Positions 49,390 to 59,727 of a stretch of 64,000 bases of DNA are shown here, piece after piece. The stretch's first letter is position 1, and each line of letters opens with the position of its first letter. Source of the stretch: Siminovitchia thermophila (GTDB taxonomy: Bacteria; Bacillota; Bacilli; Bacillales; Bacillaceae_C); contig NZ_JAFBFH010000016.1 of the NCBI RefSeq assembly GCF_016909185.1, positions 33,999-97,998 of the forward strand. The letters are read 5' to 3'. A program made the position numbers and the translations under genes. Below the pieces are notes generated by a model, which saw nothing but the letters and a program-made list of their open reading frames with translations, was not told where the DNA came from and did not search any database.

Positions 49390-49433
49390 TTAGGGTGTGT
49401 AAAGGCTTTTAACTTAACAAGGTGGAGATCCCG

Positions 49434-49769
49434 ATGATGCTTGAGAAGACAACGCGCATGAACTACTTGTATGACTTTTATCAAACGTTGTTGACTCCAA
49501 AGCAGCGTAATTATATGGCCCTTTACTACCGGGATGATCTTTCACTCGGAGAAATTGCCGAAAACTATGGCGTGAGCCGGCAAGCTGTATACGATAATTT
49601 AAAACGGACTGAAGCATTGCTCGAAGAGTATGAAAGCAAGCTTTTACTGCTGGAAAAATTCCAAAAACGAACACATTTGACGAGTTTGATGAGGGAACAG
49701 TTAAGCGACTTCCCGGATTTGAAGGATAAAATATCCATCTATCTGGATAAATTAGAGGAATTGGATTAG
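49434..49769 (+). CDS. ylxM: UPF0122 helix-turn-helix protein YlxM
   Basis: Small protein of the UPF0122 family, reported in streptococci to interact with SRP. It has 111 residues. The sigma-70 region 4-like helix-turn-helix is clear: [23 protein letters not shown], then [17 protein letters not shown]. It is followed 12 nt later by ffh. The start is ATG 49434 (or 49437) behind GGTGGAG. Confidence 0.92.
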   Translation: MMLEKTTRMNYLYDFYQTLLTPKQRNYMALYYRDDLSLGEIAENYGVSRQAVYDNLKRTEALLEEYESKLLLLEKFQKRTHLTSLMREQLSDFPDLKDKISIYLDKLEELD

Positions 49770-49781
49770 GGGGCGGCAATA

Positions 49782-51125
49782 ATGGCATTTGAAGGATTGG
49801 CCGACCGGTTGCAATCGACAATTCAAAAAATCCGCGGCAAGGGAAAAGTAACAGAAGCGGACGTCAAAGAAATGATGCGTGAAGTCCGGCTTGCTTTGCT
49901 TGAGGCGGATGTCAACTTTCGGGTTGTCAAACAATTTATTAAAAAGGTGAGCGAAAGGGCAGTCGGGCAGGAGGTAATGAAAAGCCTCACGCCTGGCCAG
50001 CAAGTCATTAAAGTGGTGAAAGAAGAGCTTACCGATCTGATGGGCGGTGAACAAAGCAAGATTGCCACGGCGAAACGTCCACCGACGGTGATCATGATGT
50101 CCGGACTGCAAGGAGCCGGTAAAACGACGACAACGGGGAAGCTTGCCAATTTGTTGCGCAAAAGCTACAACCGCAAGCCTTTGCTCATTGCAGCCGATAT
50201 ATACAGGCCGGCGGCCATTAAACAGCTCGAGACGATCGGAAAGCAACTCGATATGCCAGTGTTTTCGCTGGGCGACCAAGTGAACCCCGTGGACATTGTC
50301 CGTAAAGGAATTGAAAAGGCAAAGGAAGAAAATTGTGATTATGTTCTAATCGACACTGCCGGACGGTTGCATATTGATGACGAGCTGATGGAAGAATTAA
50401 GGCAAATCAAGGAAGTAGCCGATCCGGATGAAATATTCCTTGTAGTGGACGCGATGACGGGGCAGGATGCTGTCAATGTGGCACAAAGCTTTAATGAGCA
50501 GCTTGACATTACAGGGGTCATCTTGACAAAGCTGGACGGGGATACCCGCGGAGGGGCTGCTTTATCCATTCGCTCCGTTGCCCAAAAACCCATTAAATTT
50601 GTGGGGATGGGAGAAAAGATGGATGCACTCGAACCGTTCCACCCCGAGCGAATGGCTTCCCGGATCTTGGGTATGGGCGATGTGCTTACCTTGATTGAGA
50701 AAGCCCAGGAATCTGTCGATGAAGAAAAAGCGAAGGAAATGGAACATAAATTCCGGACAGCCTCTTTTACATTTGACGATTTCCTTGAACAACTTGGCCA
50801 AGTCAGGAGCATGGGGCCGCTCGATGAATTGATCAAAATGATGCCGGGCGCCAACAAGATGAAAGGGCTCAACAATTTGCAAGTGGATGAAAAGCAGATT
50901 GGGCATGTGGAGGCCATTATCCGGTCCATGACAAAAGCCGAGAAAGAAAATCCCGAAATCATTAATGCGAGCAGGCGCAGAAGAATCGCCAAAGGGAGCG
51001 GGCGTCCCGTTCAAGAAGTAAACCGGCTCCTGAAACAGTTTGAGGAAATGAAAAAAATGCTCAAACAAATGTCGGGCATGCAGCAAAAAGGGAGAAAGAA
51101 AGGCTTCAAATTTCCGTTTATGTAA
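49782..51125 (+). CDS. ffh: Signal recognition particle protein Ffh
   Basis: GTPase that binds signal sequences and 4.5S/6S-type SRP RNA and delivers ribosomes to FtsY. It has 447 residues. The NG domain has GLQGAGKTTTTGKLA, IDTAGRLHID and TKLDGDTRGGA. The methionine-rich M domain (about 300-447) has the RNA-binding segment SRRRRIAKGSG. The following 590 nt lack genes and contain repeats. Confidence 0.96.
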   Translation: MAFEGLADRLQSTIQKIRGKGKVTEADVKEMMREVRLALLEADVNFRVVKQFIKKVSERAVGQEVMKSLTPGQQVIKVVKEELTDLMGGEQSKIATAKRPPTVIMMSGLQGAGKTTTTGKLANLLRKSYNRKPLLIAADIYRPAAIKQLETIGKQLDMPVFSLGDQVNPVDIVRKGIEKAKEENCDYVLIDTAGRLHIDDELMEELRQIKEVADPDEIFLVVDAMTGQDAVNVAQSFNEQLDITGVILTKLDGDTRGGAALSIRSVAQKPIKFVGMGEKMDALEPFHPERMASRILGMGDVLTLIEKAQESVDEEKAKEMEHKFRTASFTFDDFLEQLGQVRSMGPLDELIKMMPGANKMKGLNNLQVDEKQIGHVEAIIRSMTKAEKENPEIINASRRRRIAKGSGRPVQEVNRLLKQFEEMKKMLKQMSGMQQKGRKKGFKFPFM

Positions 51126-51300
51126 GAAAAGCGAAAAGCGCCTGCTTATCGACGTACAGACTGGAGTGCCTGCGACGAGATAAAGGAAACACGGCGAGGA
51201 CCGAGCCGATGTTGACTTATCGTAGGAGTAGGCTCGAAGTCGGCTAGTCGATAGGCGCTAGAGCTGGACAATAAGAAAAGCGAAAAGCGCCTGCTTATCT
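51123..51300 (+). repeat. Intergenic repeat element with 28-bp direct and terminal inverted repeats
   Basis: A 28-bp sequence (TAAGAAAAGCGAAAAGCGCC followed by TGCTTATC) occurs exactly at 51123-51150 and again at 51272-51299. The unit between has terminal inverted repeats: GCGCCTGCTTATCGAC near its left end against GTCGATAGGCGC at 51247-51258. It looks like a short non-coding interspersed repeat of the kind scattered through Bacillaceae genomes. It begins 3 nt before the ffh stop. Confidence 0.7.
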
Positions 51301-51640
51301 AGAGCGCTTTTGCCAAGTTAATAGGACCATGGCGCCTCAGCTGTTTCCAATCAGAATAAGCTTCTTTGTGATGCGCTGAGGTTTAACCACTTCAATTAAG
51401 TGTACTGTGTCTTAGGAGACAAGAAGCTGTGCAAAGCGTCTGCATCTTGTGACGCGCTGAATAAGGCTTCTATCGAATAAGCCGGGGCGCAGGAGCATAT
51501 TAGCGTAAAGTCAGCTAGTCGATAAGCGGCGCGGGAGCAAGATAATATCAAGCTTCCGCCGATTACCAAAAGGCAACTGTATGCCACGTAGTTATCCCGT
51601 CTTGGGGTTGCATACATGTCATTTTAACATGTTAAGAAAA
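51301..51640 (+). repeat. Diverged second repeat unit and gene-free sequence before rpsP
   Basis: No gene is visible. After the second copy of the direct repeat the sequence diverges. It then ends with a segment (AAGTCAGCTAGTCGATAAGC, then GGCGCGGGAGC, from about 51508) that resembles the right end of the first unit (AAGTCGGCTAGTCGATAGGC, then GCTAGAGC). This suggests a second, decayed copy in tandem. Confidence 0.45.
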
Positions 51641-51645
51641 AACAC

Positions 51646-51674
51646 TTTACAAACAAAACACACACTGATATTAT
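51646..51674 (+). promoter_or_regulatory. Promoter of rpsP
   Basis: TTTACA (51646-51651), a 17-nt spacer and TATTAT (51669-51674). It gives rpsP its own start downstream of the repeats. Confidence 0.7.
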
Positions 51675-51712
51675 ACTATCTTGTGTGAAACTATTCGGAG
51701 GTGCTTTAAAGC

Positions 51713-51985
51713 ATGGCAGTTAAAATTCGTTTAAAACGTATGGGAGCAAAGAAAGCTCCTTTTTATCGGATCGTTGTTGCCGACTCGCGTTCACCGCGTG
51801 ACGGACGTATCATTGAGGAGGTTGGCACATATAACCCAGTCGCTGAGCCTGCACAAGTTACAATTAATGAAGAAAGTGTGTTAAAGTGGCTTCAGGATGG
51901 GGCGAAACCTTCTGATACCGTCCGCAACCTGTTCTCGAAACAAGGTATTATGGAGAAATACCATAACGCGAAGAATAGCAAGTAA
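51713..51985 (+). CDS. rpsP: 30S ribosomal protein S16
   Basis: Small-subunit ribosomal protein of 90 residues, starting [32 protein letters not shown], the S16 signature (segment shortened: [11 protein letters not shown] then [11 protein letters not shown]). The ribosome site is CGGAGGTG. It is followed by khpA, as in most Firmicutes. Confidence 0.97.
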   Translation: MAVKIRLKRMGAKKAPFYRIVVADSRSPRDGRIIEEVGTYNPVAEPAQVTINEESVLKWLQDGAKPSDTVRNLFSKQGIMEKYHNAKNSK

Positions 51986-51996
51986 ACGTGATAGCG

Positions 51997-52230
51997 ATGC
52001 AAGAATTAATTTTGTCGATCGTCAAGCCGATTGTTGATCATCCTGACGATGTTCAAGTGCGTGTCAGTGAAGATGACAAACGAATTGTTTATCATCTTAC
52101 GGTTCACGAAAAGGATATCGGGAAGGTGATTGGAAAGCATGGACGCGTAGCCAAAGCGATTAGAACGGTCGTGTATGCCGCTGCAGGATCCAAACAACAT
52201 AAGAAGGTATACATGGAAATCGACGAATAG
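51997..52230 (+). CDS. khpA: KH-domain RNA-binding protein KhpA (YlqC)
   Basis: Small RNA-binding protein that pairs with KhpB in controlling cell division and elongation in other Firmicutes. It has 77 residues in a single type II KH domain with the GxxG loop VIGKHGRVAKAIRT. The start is uncertain: ATG 51997 gives the family-like MQELI, while GTG 51988 would add three residues. Neither has a strong ribosome site, suggesting translational coupling to rpsP. Confidence 0.92.
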   Translation: MQELILSIVKPIVDHPDDVQVRVSEDDKRIVYHLTVHEKDIGKVIGKHGRVAKAIRTVVYAAAGSKQHKKVYMEIDE

Positions 52231-52254
52231 GGAGGAAAAACCTCCCTTTTTTTT
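52229..52254 (+). terminator. Terminator after khpA
   Basis: AGGGAGG (52229-52235) pairs with CCTCCCT (52241-52247), followed by eight T. Confidence 0.9.
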
Positions 52255-52292
52255 AACGATATCACCGAAAATAAAAGACGGAGGATGATCGT

Positions 52293-52685
52293 GTGAAAAT
52301 TATCCAAACTGTCACCGTCAAACAAATTTTAACCGAAAAAAGCCGTGAAAAGCTTTCCGCTAAATATAACCAGCAAAAACAGCAATTGCAAAAAGAATGC
52401 GATCAATTATTATTTGAGATGAAAAAATTGGAAAGAACAAGAAAGTTTTCAGCCGTCGGCCTAAAAGCCCAATTTGATAAGGAAATTGATTTGAGAAAGG
52501 AAAAAATAAAATTAATCGACTTTCAAATTGAGCAGCTTGGGATGCTTCCGTACGGGAGCGAGCTAAAGGATCAAGATGTCCAGGCACTTGTAGAAATTGA
52601 AATTGGTGATAATTGGGAAGAAATAATGAAAGGGAAAACCGTCATTATAAAAGACGGAATCATATCTGAAATTCGAGAAAGGTGA
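52293..52685 (+). CDS. ylqD: YlqD family protein
   Basis: Uncharacterised Bacillaceae protein of 130 residues found between khpA and rimM. It is lysine- and glutamine-rich, with a predicted coiled coil around 20-75 and a C-terminal beta-rich part ending [14 protein letters not shown]. The GTG start follows CGGAGGATGA. It overlaps the ribosome site region of rimM. No biochemical role is established. Confidence 0.88.
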   Translation: MKIIQTVTVKQILTEKSREKLSAKYNQQKQQLQKECDQLLFEMKKLERTRKFSAVGLKAQFDKEIDLRKEKIKLIDFQIEQLGMLPYGSELKDQDVQALVEIEIGDNWEEIMKGKTVIIKDGIISEIRER

Positions 52686-52690
52686 CTGTC

Positions 52691-53206
52691 ATGGGCTGTT
52701 GGTTTAATGTTGGAAAAATTGTCAATACCCACGGAATACGCGGAGAAGTCCGAGTGATTTCCGTAACCGATTTTCCGGAACAACGCTACGCCCCGGGTAA
52801 TACCCTGCATCTCTTCCTCAACGAAGCAGCACCTATTCCACTTGTAGTCAAAACACATCGCAAGCATAAACAATTTGATTTGCTTACCTTTGAAGGATAT
52901 GACAATGTGAATGAAGTAGAACAATGGAAAAACGGGATGTTAAAAGTCTCCGAAGAAGAATTGATGGATCTTCCAGAAGGCGAATACTATTTTCACCAAA
53001 TCATTGGCTGCAAAGTGTTGACTGTTGACGGAGAAGAGCTTGGTACTGTAAAAGAAATTTTAACCCCAGGGGCCAACGATGTTTGGGTCGTCCAAAGAGA
53101 GAACGGAAAAGATTTGCTCATACCCTATATCGCTGATGTAGTCCTTAAAGTTTCTGTTGATACAAAAGAAATTGTCATTGATCCGCTGGAGGGATTATTG
53201 CCGTGA
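52691..53206 (+). CDS. rimM: Ribosome maturation factor RimM
   Basis: Binds S19 and assists 30S head assembly. It has 171 residues. The N-terminal RimM domain starts [19 protein letters not shown]; a PRC-barrel domain follows from about 95, containing [12 protein letters not shown] and LIPYI. ATG 52691 is placed by AAAGGTGA; an in-frame GTG 9 nt upstream overlaps that site. The stop overlaps the trmD GTG. Confidence 0.95.
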   Translation: MGCWFNVGKIVNTHGIRGEVRVISVTDFPEQRYAPGNTLHLFLNEAAPIPLVVKTHRKHKQFDLLTFEGYDNVNEVEQWKNGMLKVSEEELMDLPEGEYYFHQIIGCKVLTVDGEELGTVKEILTPGANDVWVVQRENGKDLLIPYIADVVLKVSVDTKEIVIDPLEGLLP

Positions 53207-53925
53207 GGATTGACGTATTGACTTTGTTCCCCGAAATGTTTTCAGGAGTTCTCGGTTCTTCCATTTTAAAAAAAGCTGCCGAAAAAAATGCCGTCACATA
53301 CCATCTAACAAATTTCCGTGATTTTTCCGATGACAAGCACAAGACGGTAGATGATTACCCTTATGGCGGCGGCGCGGGAATGGTATTAAAGCCGCAGCCG
53401 ATCTTCGATGCGGTAGAATGCGTAAAAAAGAAACATTCATCGCGCGTTATTCTTTTATGCCCGCAGGGAGAGACATTTACCCAAAAGAAGGCGGAACAGT
53501 TGTCAAAAGAGGAGCAAATTATTTTCATTTGCGGACATTATGAAGGATATGATGAGCGGATCAGAAGTATTGTGACTGACGAAATTTCCATTGGGGATTA
53601 CATATTAACAGGCGGTGAACTGGCCGCTATGGTTGTCATTGATTCGGTTGTCCGGCTATTGCCGGGCGTTCTTGGAAATGAAAAATCACCTGTTTTGGAT
53701 TCTTATTCAACCGGATTGCTTGAACACCCGCATTATACAAGGCCGGCCGAGTTTCGGGGAATGAAGGTGCCTGACGTGCTCCTATCCGGCAACCATAAAA
53801 AGATCGAAGAATGGCGTATCAAGCAATCTTTAAAAAGGACAAAAAATCGCCGGTCCGACCTTCTTGACAGCTATCCGTTAACGGAAGAACAAAAAAAGTG
53901 GCTTGACGAGGAAAATCTGTCCTAA
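53203..53925 (+). CDS. trmD: tRNA (guanine-37-N1) methyltransferase
   Basis: Methylates G37 next to the anticodon to prevent frameshifting. It has 240 residues in a SPOUT trefoil-knot fold. Signature segments [23 protein letters not shown] and [14 protein letters not shown] are all present. It starts at GTG overlapping the rimM stop. The rplS promoter lies immediately downstream. Confidence 0.96.
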   Translation: MRIDVLTLFPEMFSGVLGSSILKKAAEKNAVTYHLTNFRDFSDDKHKTVDDYPYGGGAGMVLKPQPIFDAVECVKKKHSSRVILLCPQGETFTQKKAEQLSKEEQIIFICGHYEGYDERIRSIVTDEISIGDYILTGGELAAMVVIDSVVRLLPGVLGNEKSPVLDSYSTGLLEHPHYTRPAEFRGMKVPDVLLSGNHKKIEEWRIKQSLKRTKNRRSDLLDSYPLTEEQKKWLDEENLS

Positions 53926-53931
53926 TTCCAA

Positions 53932-54411
<480 letters not shown>

Positions 54412-54464
54412 TTTATGGCTCATGCCTGCTTCGTTGCAACAAGAGGCCGTAAATGAAATTTGTC

Positions 54465-54494
54465 AAAGGAGCTTGGATTCAAGCTCCTTTTACT
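54465..54494 (+). terminator. Terminator after rplS
   Basis: AAAGGAGCTT (54465-54474) pairs perfectly with AAGCTCCTTT (54481-54490), followed by TACTTT. Confidence 0.85.
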
Positions 54495-54594
54495 TTGCAA
54501 TTTATTTCCTTGCGTTTTAAACTCGTGTAAAATGGTGTATACATATGAGAGAAAACATGTGAAAACTTCCCAGTGATGATTGGATGGTGACAAA

Positions 54595-55134
54595 ATGGCG
54601 AAACAAAAAAATGAGATTTGGGAATGGACAAAAGCCTTGCTCATTGCCGTAGGGCTGGCTGCGATTATTCGTTACTTCCTTTTTGCTCCGATTGTTGTAG
54701 ACGGGTTTTCCATGATGCCCACACTCCATAACGGCGACAGAATGATTGTTAACAAACTGAGCAAACCGGACCGTTTTGATATTATCGTCTTTCATGCCCC
54801 TGAGCAAAAGGATTATATAAAACGTGTGATCGGATTGCCCGGAGATACCGTTGAGTATGTAAACGACACACTTTATGTGAATGGAAAGCCTTATAAGGAA
54901 CCATATTTGGAAGTCTACAAAAAGCAAAATCCGGAAGGTCCTTTAACGGAAGATTTTACTTTGGAGGAAATTACCGGCCACAAAACCGTTCCGGAAGGTG
55001 AACTGTTTGTAATGGGGGACAACCGCCGTTCAAGTAAAGACAGTCGCCATATAGGAACAATACCAATGGAAAAAGTGATTGGCGACACCAAATTTGTATA
55101 TTGGCCTTTAAAGGATGTTAGAGTTGTAAAGTGA
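54595..55134 (+). CDS. lepB: Type I signal peptidase
   Basis: Membrane-anchored serine protease that releases secreted proteins from their signal peptides. It has 179 residues with a single N-terminal transmembrane helix (about 12-32), typical of the SipS/prokaryotic type. The catalytic Ser is in DGFSMMPTL (near 40) and the catalytic Lys in YIKRVIGLPGD (near 82); GDNRRSSKDSR is box E. ATG 54595 is preferred over TTG 54580. In B. subtilis no signal peptidase gene lies here; several related genera do have one. Confidence 0.95.
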   Translation: MAKQKNEIWEWTKALLIAVGLAAIIRYFLFAPIVVDGFSMMPTLHNGDRMIVNKLSKPDRFDIIVFHAPEQKDYIKRVIGLPGDTVEYVNDTLYVNGKPYKEPYLEVYKKQNPEGPLTEDFTLEEITGHKTVPEGELFVMGDNRRSSKDSRHIGTIPMEKVIGDTKFVYWPLKDVRVVK

Positions 55135-55152
55135 TTGAATGGAGGAACATTC

Positions 55153-56010
55153 ATGGCAATTCAATGGTTTCCCGGGCATATGGCAAAGGCTCGCCGGGAA
55201 GTGACAGAAAAATTAAAAGTCGTAGATATTGTGTTCGAGCTTGTTGATGCGCGGATTCCCATCTCATCCGCCAACCCTATGCTTGATGAAATCATTCTGC
55301 AAAAAAAGCGCCTTATTCTTTTGAATAAGGCTGACATGGCAGATCCTGATTATACGAAGGAGTGGATTCGTTATTACAGCGAAAAGGGCCATAAGGCGCT
55401 TGCCATTAATTCCCAGGAAGGGAAGGGATTGAAAGAAATCATCGCAGCATCGAAGGAATTGCTGAAGGAGCAAATCGAGCGGCGGGCAAAAAAAGGTCTA
55501 AAGCCAAGAGCCTTGCGGGCGATGATTATTGGCATACCGAATGTGGGGAAATCAACTTTGATTAACCGGCTTGCAAAGCGTAATATCGCCAAAACTGCCA
55601 ATACACCGGGAGTAACACGCGGACAAGCATGGATTAAAGTCGGAAAAGAACTGGAACTTCTCGATACACCCGGAATTTTATGGCCGAAATTTGAAGATAA
55701 AGAAATTGGATACAAGTTGGCTTTAACAGGAGCCATTAAGGATTCATTATTAAATATGCAAGACATTGCCGTCTATGCGCTGGATTTCCTGAAAAGCCAT
55801 TATCCGCAACGCTTAATGGAGAGGTACCAAATGGCGGATATAGCGACAGAAATGGCTGATTTATTCGATCATATCGGGAAGCTCCGCGGCTGTTTAATGT
55901 CCGGAGGGGAAGTTGATTATGATAAAACGGCTGACATCATCGTGATGGATGTGCGAACACAAAAGCTTGGTCGATTGACATTTGATTTTCCGAAAGAACA
56001 ATCCGACTAA
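55153..56010 (+). CDS. rbgA: Ribosome biogenesis GTPase RbgA (YlqF)
   Basis: Circularly permuted GTPase needed for late 50S assembly. It has 285 residues. The start [15 protein letters not shown] is diagnostic; NKAD comes before [12 protein letters not shown] and [10 protein letters not shown], the permuted order. The ATG at 55153 follows TGGAGGAA; a TTG 18 nt upstream is in frame. Confidence 0.96.
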   Translation: MAIQWFPGHMAKARREVTEKLKVVDIVFELVDARIPISSANPMLDEIILQKKRLILLNKADMADPDYTKEWIRYYSEKGHKALAINSQEGKGLKEIIAASKELLKEQIERRAKKGLKPRALRAMIIGIPNVGKSTLINRLAKRNIAKTANTPGVTRGQAWIKVGKELELLDTPGILWPKFEDKEIGYKLALTGAIKDSLLNMQDIAVYALDFLKSHYPQRLMERYQMADIATEMADLFDHIGKLRGCLMSGGEVDYDKTADIIVMDVRTQKLGRLTFDFPKEQSD

Positions 56011-56082
56011 TTTTTTGTAAACATATTCATAACCTCTTCACTTGGCCGATATAAAAAACAGATAGACAATGAGGGACAATGG

Positions 56083-56856
56083 ATGGACAAGATGACTGTC
56101 GAACAAGTAAAAAAATTGCTGCCAGAGATAACAGACGAGCAGGACCCATTATTTCAGCAGCTTGCCTTGGATTCACGCAAGGGCGTCCAAACCCTTGTAG
56201 CCAAATGGCGGCGTGAAAAACAAAAAGCGCTACTTGAGCGGAAGCGATATGAGAACATGAGCAAATTGGAAGAAGAAGCGAGAGCGGCGGGTTATGAGCA
56301 TATCGCGGGAGTTGATGAAGCCGGGCGCGGGCCGCTGGCCGGGCCGGTTGTTTCGGCCGCTGTCATATTGCCTGCCGACTGTTATATCGCGGGGATCAAT
56401 GATTCAAAACAACTTTCCGAAAAAAAACGCTTTGACATTTATCAAGAAATTACGGAAAAAGCAATCGCTGTCGGAGTTGGGATTATTTCGGCGCGGGAAA
56501 TAGATATATTGAACATACATAATGCCGTCAAAAAATCAATGCAGACAGCCATCAGCGAATTAAGTGTCCAGCCGGATTTTATCCTTTTTGACGCCATGGA
56601 AATAGATGTGCCGTTTTCCTACAAGTCGATTGTAAAAGGCGACACAGCAAGTGTTTCAATAGCGGCTGCATCAATCATTGCCAAAGTCACCCGCGATCGG
56701 CTTATGATACAATATGACGAGCAGTTTCCCCAGTACGGTTTCCGCATCCATAAGGGCTACGGAACTGCAGGCCACTTGTCTGCATTGCAATCTTACGGGC
56801 CTTGTCCGATTCACCGAAAATCTTTCGGCCCGATAAAAGAACATGCCGGCCAGTGA
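56083..56856 (+). CDS. rnhB: Ribonuclease HII
   Basis: Removes ribonucleotides and RNA from RNA-DNA hybrids. It has 257 residues. An N-terminal extension (1-65) typical of Firmicutes is followed by the catalytic core with GVDEAGRGPLAGPVV, NDSKQLSEKKR and DAM; the active-site acidic residues are retained. Confidence 0.95.
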   Translation: MDKMTVEQVKKLLPEITDEQDPLFQQLALDSRKGVQTLVAKWRREKQKALLERKRYENMSKLEEEARAAGYEHIAGVDEAGRGPLAGPVVSAAVILPADCYIAGINDSKQLSEKKRFDIYQEITEKAIAVGVGIISAREIDILNIHNAVKKSMQTAISELSVQPDFILFDAMEIDVPFSYKSIVKGDTASVSIAAASIIAKVTRDRLMIQYDEQFPQYGFRIHKGYGTAGHLSALQSYGPCPIHRKSFGPIKEHAGQ

Positions 56857-56872
56857 GAAGGACGTGAGTTGA

Positions 56873-58129
56873 TTGGATATACATACCATTTCGAGAATAA
56901 TGTTTAATACCGATAAAGTCCCTGCTGACCAGCCGTTCATACTGCGGGATGGCCAAGTAGTATTTGCCAGAACACTCCGCTTTTTTCCCAATCAGCTGGC
57001 AGAAATTCAAATTGGATCCAACCGCTTGATTGCAAAGCTGGAGGTTCCTTTGGAAAGCGGAAAGGGATATTGGTTTCAGGCAGCGTTTCAACAAGGAGAA
57101 TTGCTTTTAAAATTACTGTCGAAAGAAGCCCCTCGCACCCCTGGTCCCATTTCGCTCAATCACTCTCCATTTCCAGAGCAGAAGGGATTGCAAGAGCTTA
57201 CAAATTTCTTAATGAAGGAACCCGTTCCATTGACGAAAGAGCAAATATTCACTGCTGGAAGATGGCTGAAGACAGTGAATGACCAAAGTTTGGCTATGGA
57301 TGTCATCCGTTTTATGAGCAGGCAAAACTTACCCTTTATTGACTCGGTGTTTCAATCCCTTTTTGCGGCTGTAAACAAAACATCCTTCACCAATTTAATG
57401 TCCTCATTATATGAATCCCTCCAGCAGGAACCAAAAAATGCCCCTCTCGTTCAACAAATCCTCCAGCATCTTGAGGAGCTGCTCCATCATGGCAGCCATC
57501 AAGAAAAAGCTCATACAGGGACAGGCAAGGACGTTTTTCAACATCTTATGAGAGCGATTAAGCATACAGGGATCTTTTATGAAGCCAATATGGAACAGCT
57601 CAAGCCGGAGTTGGCATTAAAATCCCTTCTTGTAAAATATGTCGGGATCAATGAAGCTGGAAACACTTCGCGAAATTACGCGGAGCAAATTATTTTAAAA
57701 ATGAACGGACAGCAGCTATTTTCAGCCAATAACACATCTGTTCAGCAAATCGTTTTCACCATTCCTTTAACAGTTTTTCAGCAATACACCGAATTAACAA
57801 TGCAATGGACAGCAAAGCGCAAACCGGATGGAAAAATAGACGCTGATTATTGTCGGATTTTATTTTACCTTGACCTGCAACATTTAAAGGAAACGGTTGT
57901 GGACATGCAAATACAAAACCGGGTCGTCACAGTTACGCTCTTTAACGAATCAGAGGCAATCAAACCCCTGGCGCAAACGCTTATGCCCTTTCTAAAAGAG
58001 GAATTAAAAAATTTGGATTATACTTTATCCACGGTGCATATTCGCAAGCCGGCAAACAAAAGCCCTGTCGTAAACCGGCTATCTGGCTTGGAGAGCAATC
58101 CGTATACTGGGGTTGATATTCGGATATGA
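56873..58129 (+). CDS. ylqG: YlqG, FliK-like uncharacterised protein
   Basis: Poorly characterised Bacillus protein that sits before the FlhB-like ylqH. It has 418 residues, against about 545 in B. subtilis as I recall. No catalytic motif is visible. The C-terminal half, from about 270, has alternating beta segments (IVFTIPLTVFQQYTELTMQW, then VVTVTLFNESE), resembling the C-terminal domain of flagellar hook-length control proteins. It starts at TTG behind GAAGGACGTGAG. It overlaps ylqH by 4 nt, so the two probably act together. Confidence 0.85.
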   Translation: MDIHTISRIMFNTDKVPADQPFILRDGQVVFARTLRFFPNQLAEIQIGSNRLIAKLEVPLESGKGYWFQAAFQQGELLLKLLSKEAPRTPGPISLNHSPFPEQKGLQELTNFLMKEPVPLTKEQIFTAGRWLKTVNDQSLAMDVIRFMSRQNLPFIDSVFQSLFAAVNKTSFTNLMSSLYESLQQEPKNAPLVQQILQHLEELLHHGSHQEKAHTGTGKDVFQHLMRAIKHTGIFYEANMEQLKPELALKSLLVKYVGINEAGNTSRNYAEQIILKMNGQQLFSANNTSVQQIVFTIPLTVFQQYTELTMQWTAKRKPDGKIDADYCRILFYLDLQHLKETVVDMQIQNRVVTVTLFNESEAIKPLAQTLMPFLKEELKNLDYTLSTVHIRKPANKSPVVNRLSGLESNPYTGVDIRI

Positions 58130-58407
58130 ATGAGAAAAATGTAGAACAGAAGAAAGCCATTGCTTTACGGTATGCTGAAAGCGATCAGGCGCCTATCGTA
58201 TTGGCAAAAGGAACGGGAAAAGTGGCGGAGAAAATTCTGGAAAAGGCGGAAGAAAATAATATTCCGGTGCAGCAAGACCCCACCCTTGCTGAATTGCTGG
58301 GACAGCTAAATATCAACGAAGCCATTCCGGAAGAACTATACGGCGCAGTTGCCGAAGTTCTGGCTTTTATCTATCAAATCGACAAGAAAACCGGAGAATC
58401 GAAATGA
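58126..58407 (+). CDS. ylqH: FlhB C-terminal-domain-like protein (YlqH)
   Basis: 93 residues equivalent to the cytoplasmic tail of the type III export switch protein FlhB (AIALRYAESDQAPIVLAKG, then KAEENNIPVQQDPTLAELL). No transmembrane part is present. The self-cleavage NPTH motif of true FlhB is not visible, since the protein begins downstream of where it would be. It overlaps ylqG (ATGA). Confidence 0.9.
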   Translation: MNEKNVEQKKAIALRYAESDQAPIVLAKGTGKVAEKILEKAEENNIPVQQDPTLAELLGQLNINEAIPEELYGAVAEVLAFIYQIDKKTGESK

Positions 58408-58421
58408 AAAGGCTTTAAGGG

Positions 58422-58450
58422 TGGACTTCCATTCGCCATTTTAATACAAT
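58422..58450 (+). promoter_or_regulatory. Promoter of sucCD
   Basis: TGGACT (58422-58427), a 17-nt spacer and TACAAT (58445-58450), about 45 nt upstream of the sucC start. Confidence 0.6.
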
Positions 58451-58494
58451 AAACACGGTAATCTATTTTTTTACAGTCTGAGGGAGGACGGAAA

Positions 58495-59655
58495 ATGAAT
58501 ATCCATGAGTATCAAGGTAAAGAGATCCTGAGAAAATACGGCGTATCTGTACCAAATGGAAAAGTGGCATTTACCGTTGATGAAGCGGTCGATGCGGCAA
58601 AAGAACTGGGTACGGAAATATGCGTTGTAAAGGCGCAAATCCACGCCGGGGGACGCGGGAAAGCCGGTGGTGTGAAAGTCGCGAAAAATCTAGATGAAGT
58701 TCGTACATATGCTGACGAAATACTTGGAAAAACCCTCGTTACTCATCAAACAGGACCGGAAGGAAAAGAAGTAAAACGGTTATTGATTGAGGAAGGCTGC
58801 GATATCAAGAAAGAATATTATGTCGGTCTCGTTGTAGATCGCGCCACAGATAGAGTCGTCTTAATGGCATCCGAAGAAGGCGGGATGGACATCGAAGAAG
58901 TGGCAGCTAAAACGCCGGAAAAAATATTTAAAGAGGTCGTCGATCCGGTTGTTGGATTAACTGGCTTCCAAGCAAGACGTATTGCATTTAACATAAACAT
59001 GCCAAAAGAGCTTGTGGGAAAAGCGGCCAAATTTATGATCACTCTCTACAATGCTTTTGTTGATAATGATTGCTCCATTGCGGAAATCAACCCGCTAGTC
59101 GTTACAGGCGACGGCAATGTGCTCGCACTTGATGCCAAGCTGAACTTTGATGATAACGCCCTATTCAGGCATAAGGATATTTTGGAATACCGCGATTTGG
59201 ATGAGGAAGACCCGAAAGAAATTGAAGCTTCCAAATATGACCTGAGCTATATCTCCCTTGATGGGAACATCGGATGCATGGTCAACGGTGCCGGTCTGGC
59301 GATGGCTACAATGGACATTATCAAACATTACGGCGGAGATCCTGCAAACTTCCTGGATGTTGGAGGCGGGGCTACCGCGGAGAAAGTAACAGAAGCGTTT
59401 AAAATTATTCTTTCCGATGAACATGTGAAAGGGATATTTGTCAACATTTTCGGAGGAATTATGAAGTGTGACATTATTGCAACCGGTGTTGTTGAAGCGG
59501 CCAAGCAAGTCGGCTTGAGTGTCCCTCTCGTTGTAAGACTCGAAGGCACGAATGTTGATTTGGGCAAAAAAATATTGAACGAATCCGGACTCAATATCAT
59601 CGCTGCTGAATCCATGTCTGACGGTGCCCAAAAAATTGTTGAGCTTGTCAGCTAA
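58495..59655 (+). CDS. sucC: Succinyl-CoA ligase [ADP-forming] beta subunit
   Basis: Nucleotide-binding subunit of the TCA-cycle enzyme that makes ATP from succinyl-CoA. It has 386 residues. The N-terminal ATP-grasp domain starts [17 protein letters not shown] and contains [16 protein letters not shown]; the C-terminal domain contains [13 protein letters not shown]. Ribosome site GGGAGG. sucD follows. Confidence 0.97.
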   Translation: MNIHEYQGKEILRKYGVSVPNGKVAFTVDEAVDAAKELGTEICVVKAQIHAGGRGKAGGVKVAKNLDEVRTYADEILGKTLVTHQTGPEGKEVKRLLIEEGCDIKKEYYVGLVVDRATDRVVLMASEEGGMDIEEVAAKTPEKIFKEVVDPVVGLTGFQARRIAFNINMPKELVGKAAKFMITLYNAFVDNDCSIAEINPLVVTGDGNVLALDAKLNFDDNALFRHKDILEYRDLDEEDPKEIEASKYDLSYISLDGNIGCMVNGAGLAMATMDIIKHYGGDPANFLDVGGGATAEKVTEAFKIILSDEHVKGIFVNIFGGIMKCDIIATGVVEAAKQVGLSVPLVVRLEGTNVDLGKKILNESGLNIIAAESMSDGAQKIVELVS

Positions 59656-59727
59656 AAAAAACAAAATACATGTACACGATTTGTTTTTCTTTTCGGCTGT
59701 ACAAAACTGAAAGGAAGGTAAAAAATC

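Noticed and set aside
51123..51299. Direct repeats considered as a CRISPR array
   Set aside because: Only two copies at 149-nt spacing, with internal inverted repeats and no cas genes.
59656..59727. Inverted TGTACA motifs between sucC and sucD as an operator
   Set aside because: Short six-base match only, within a T-rich spacer; too weak to support.
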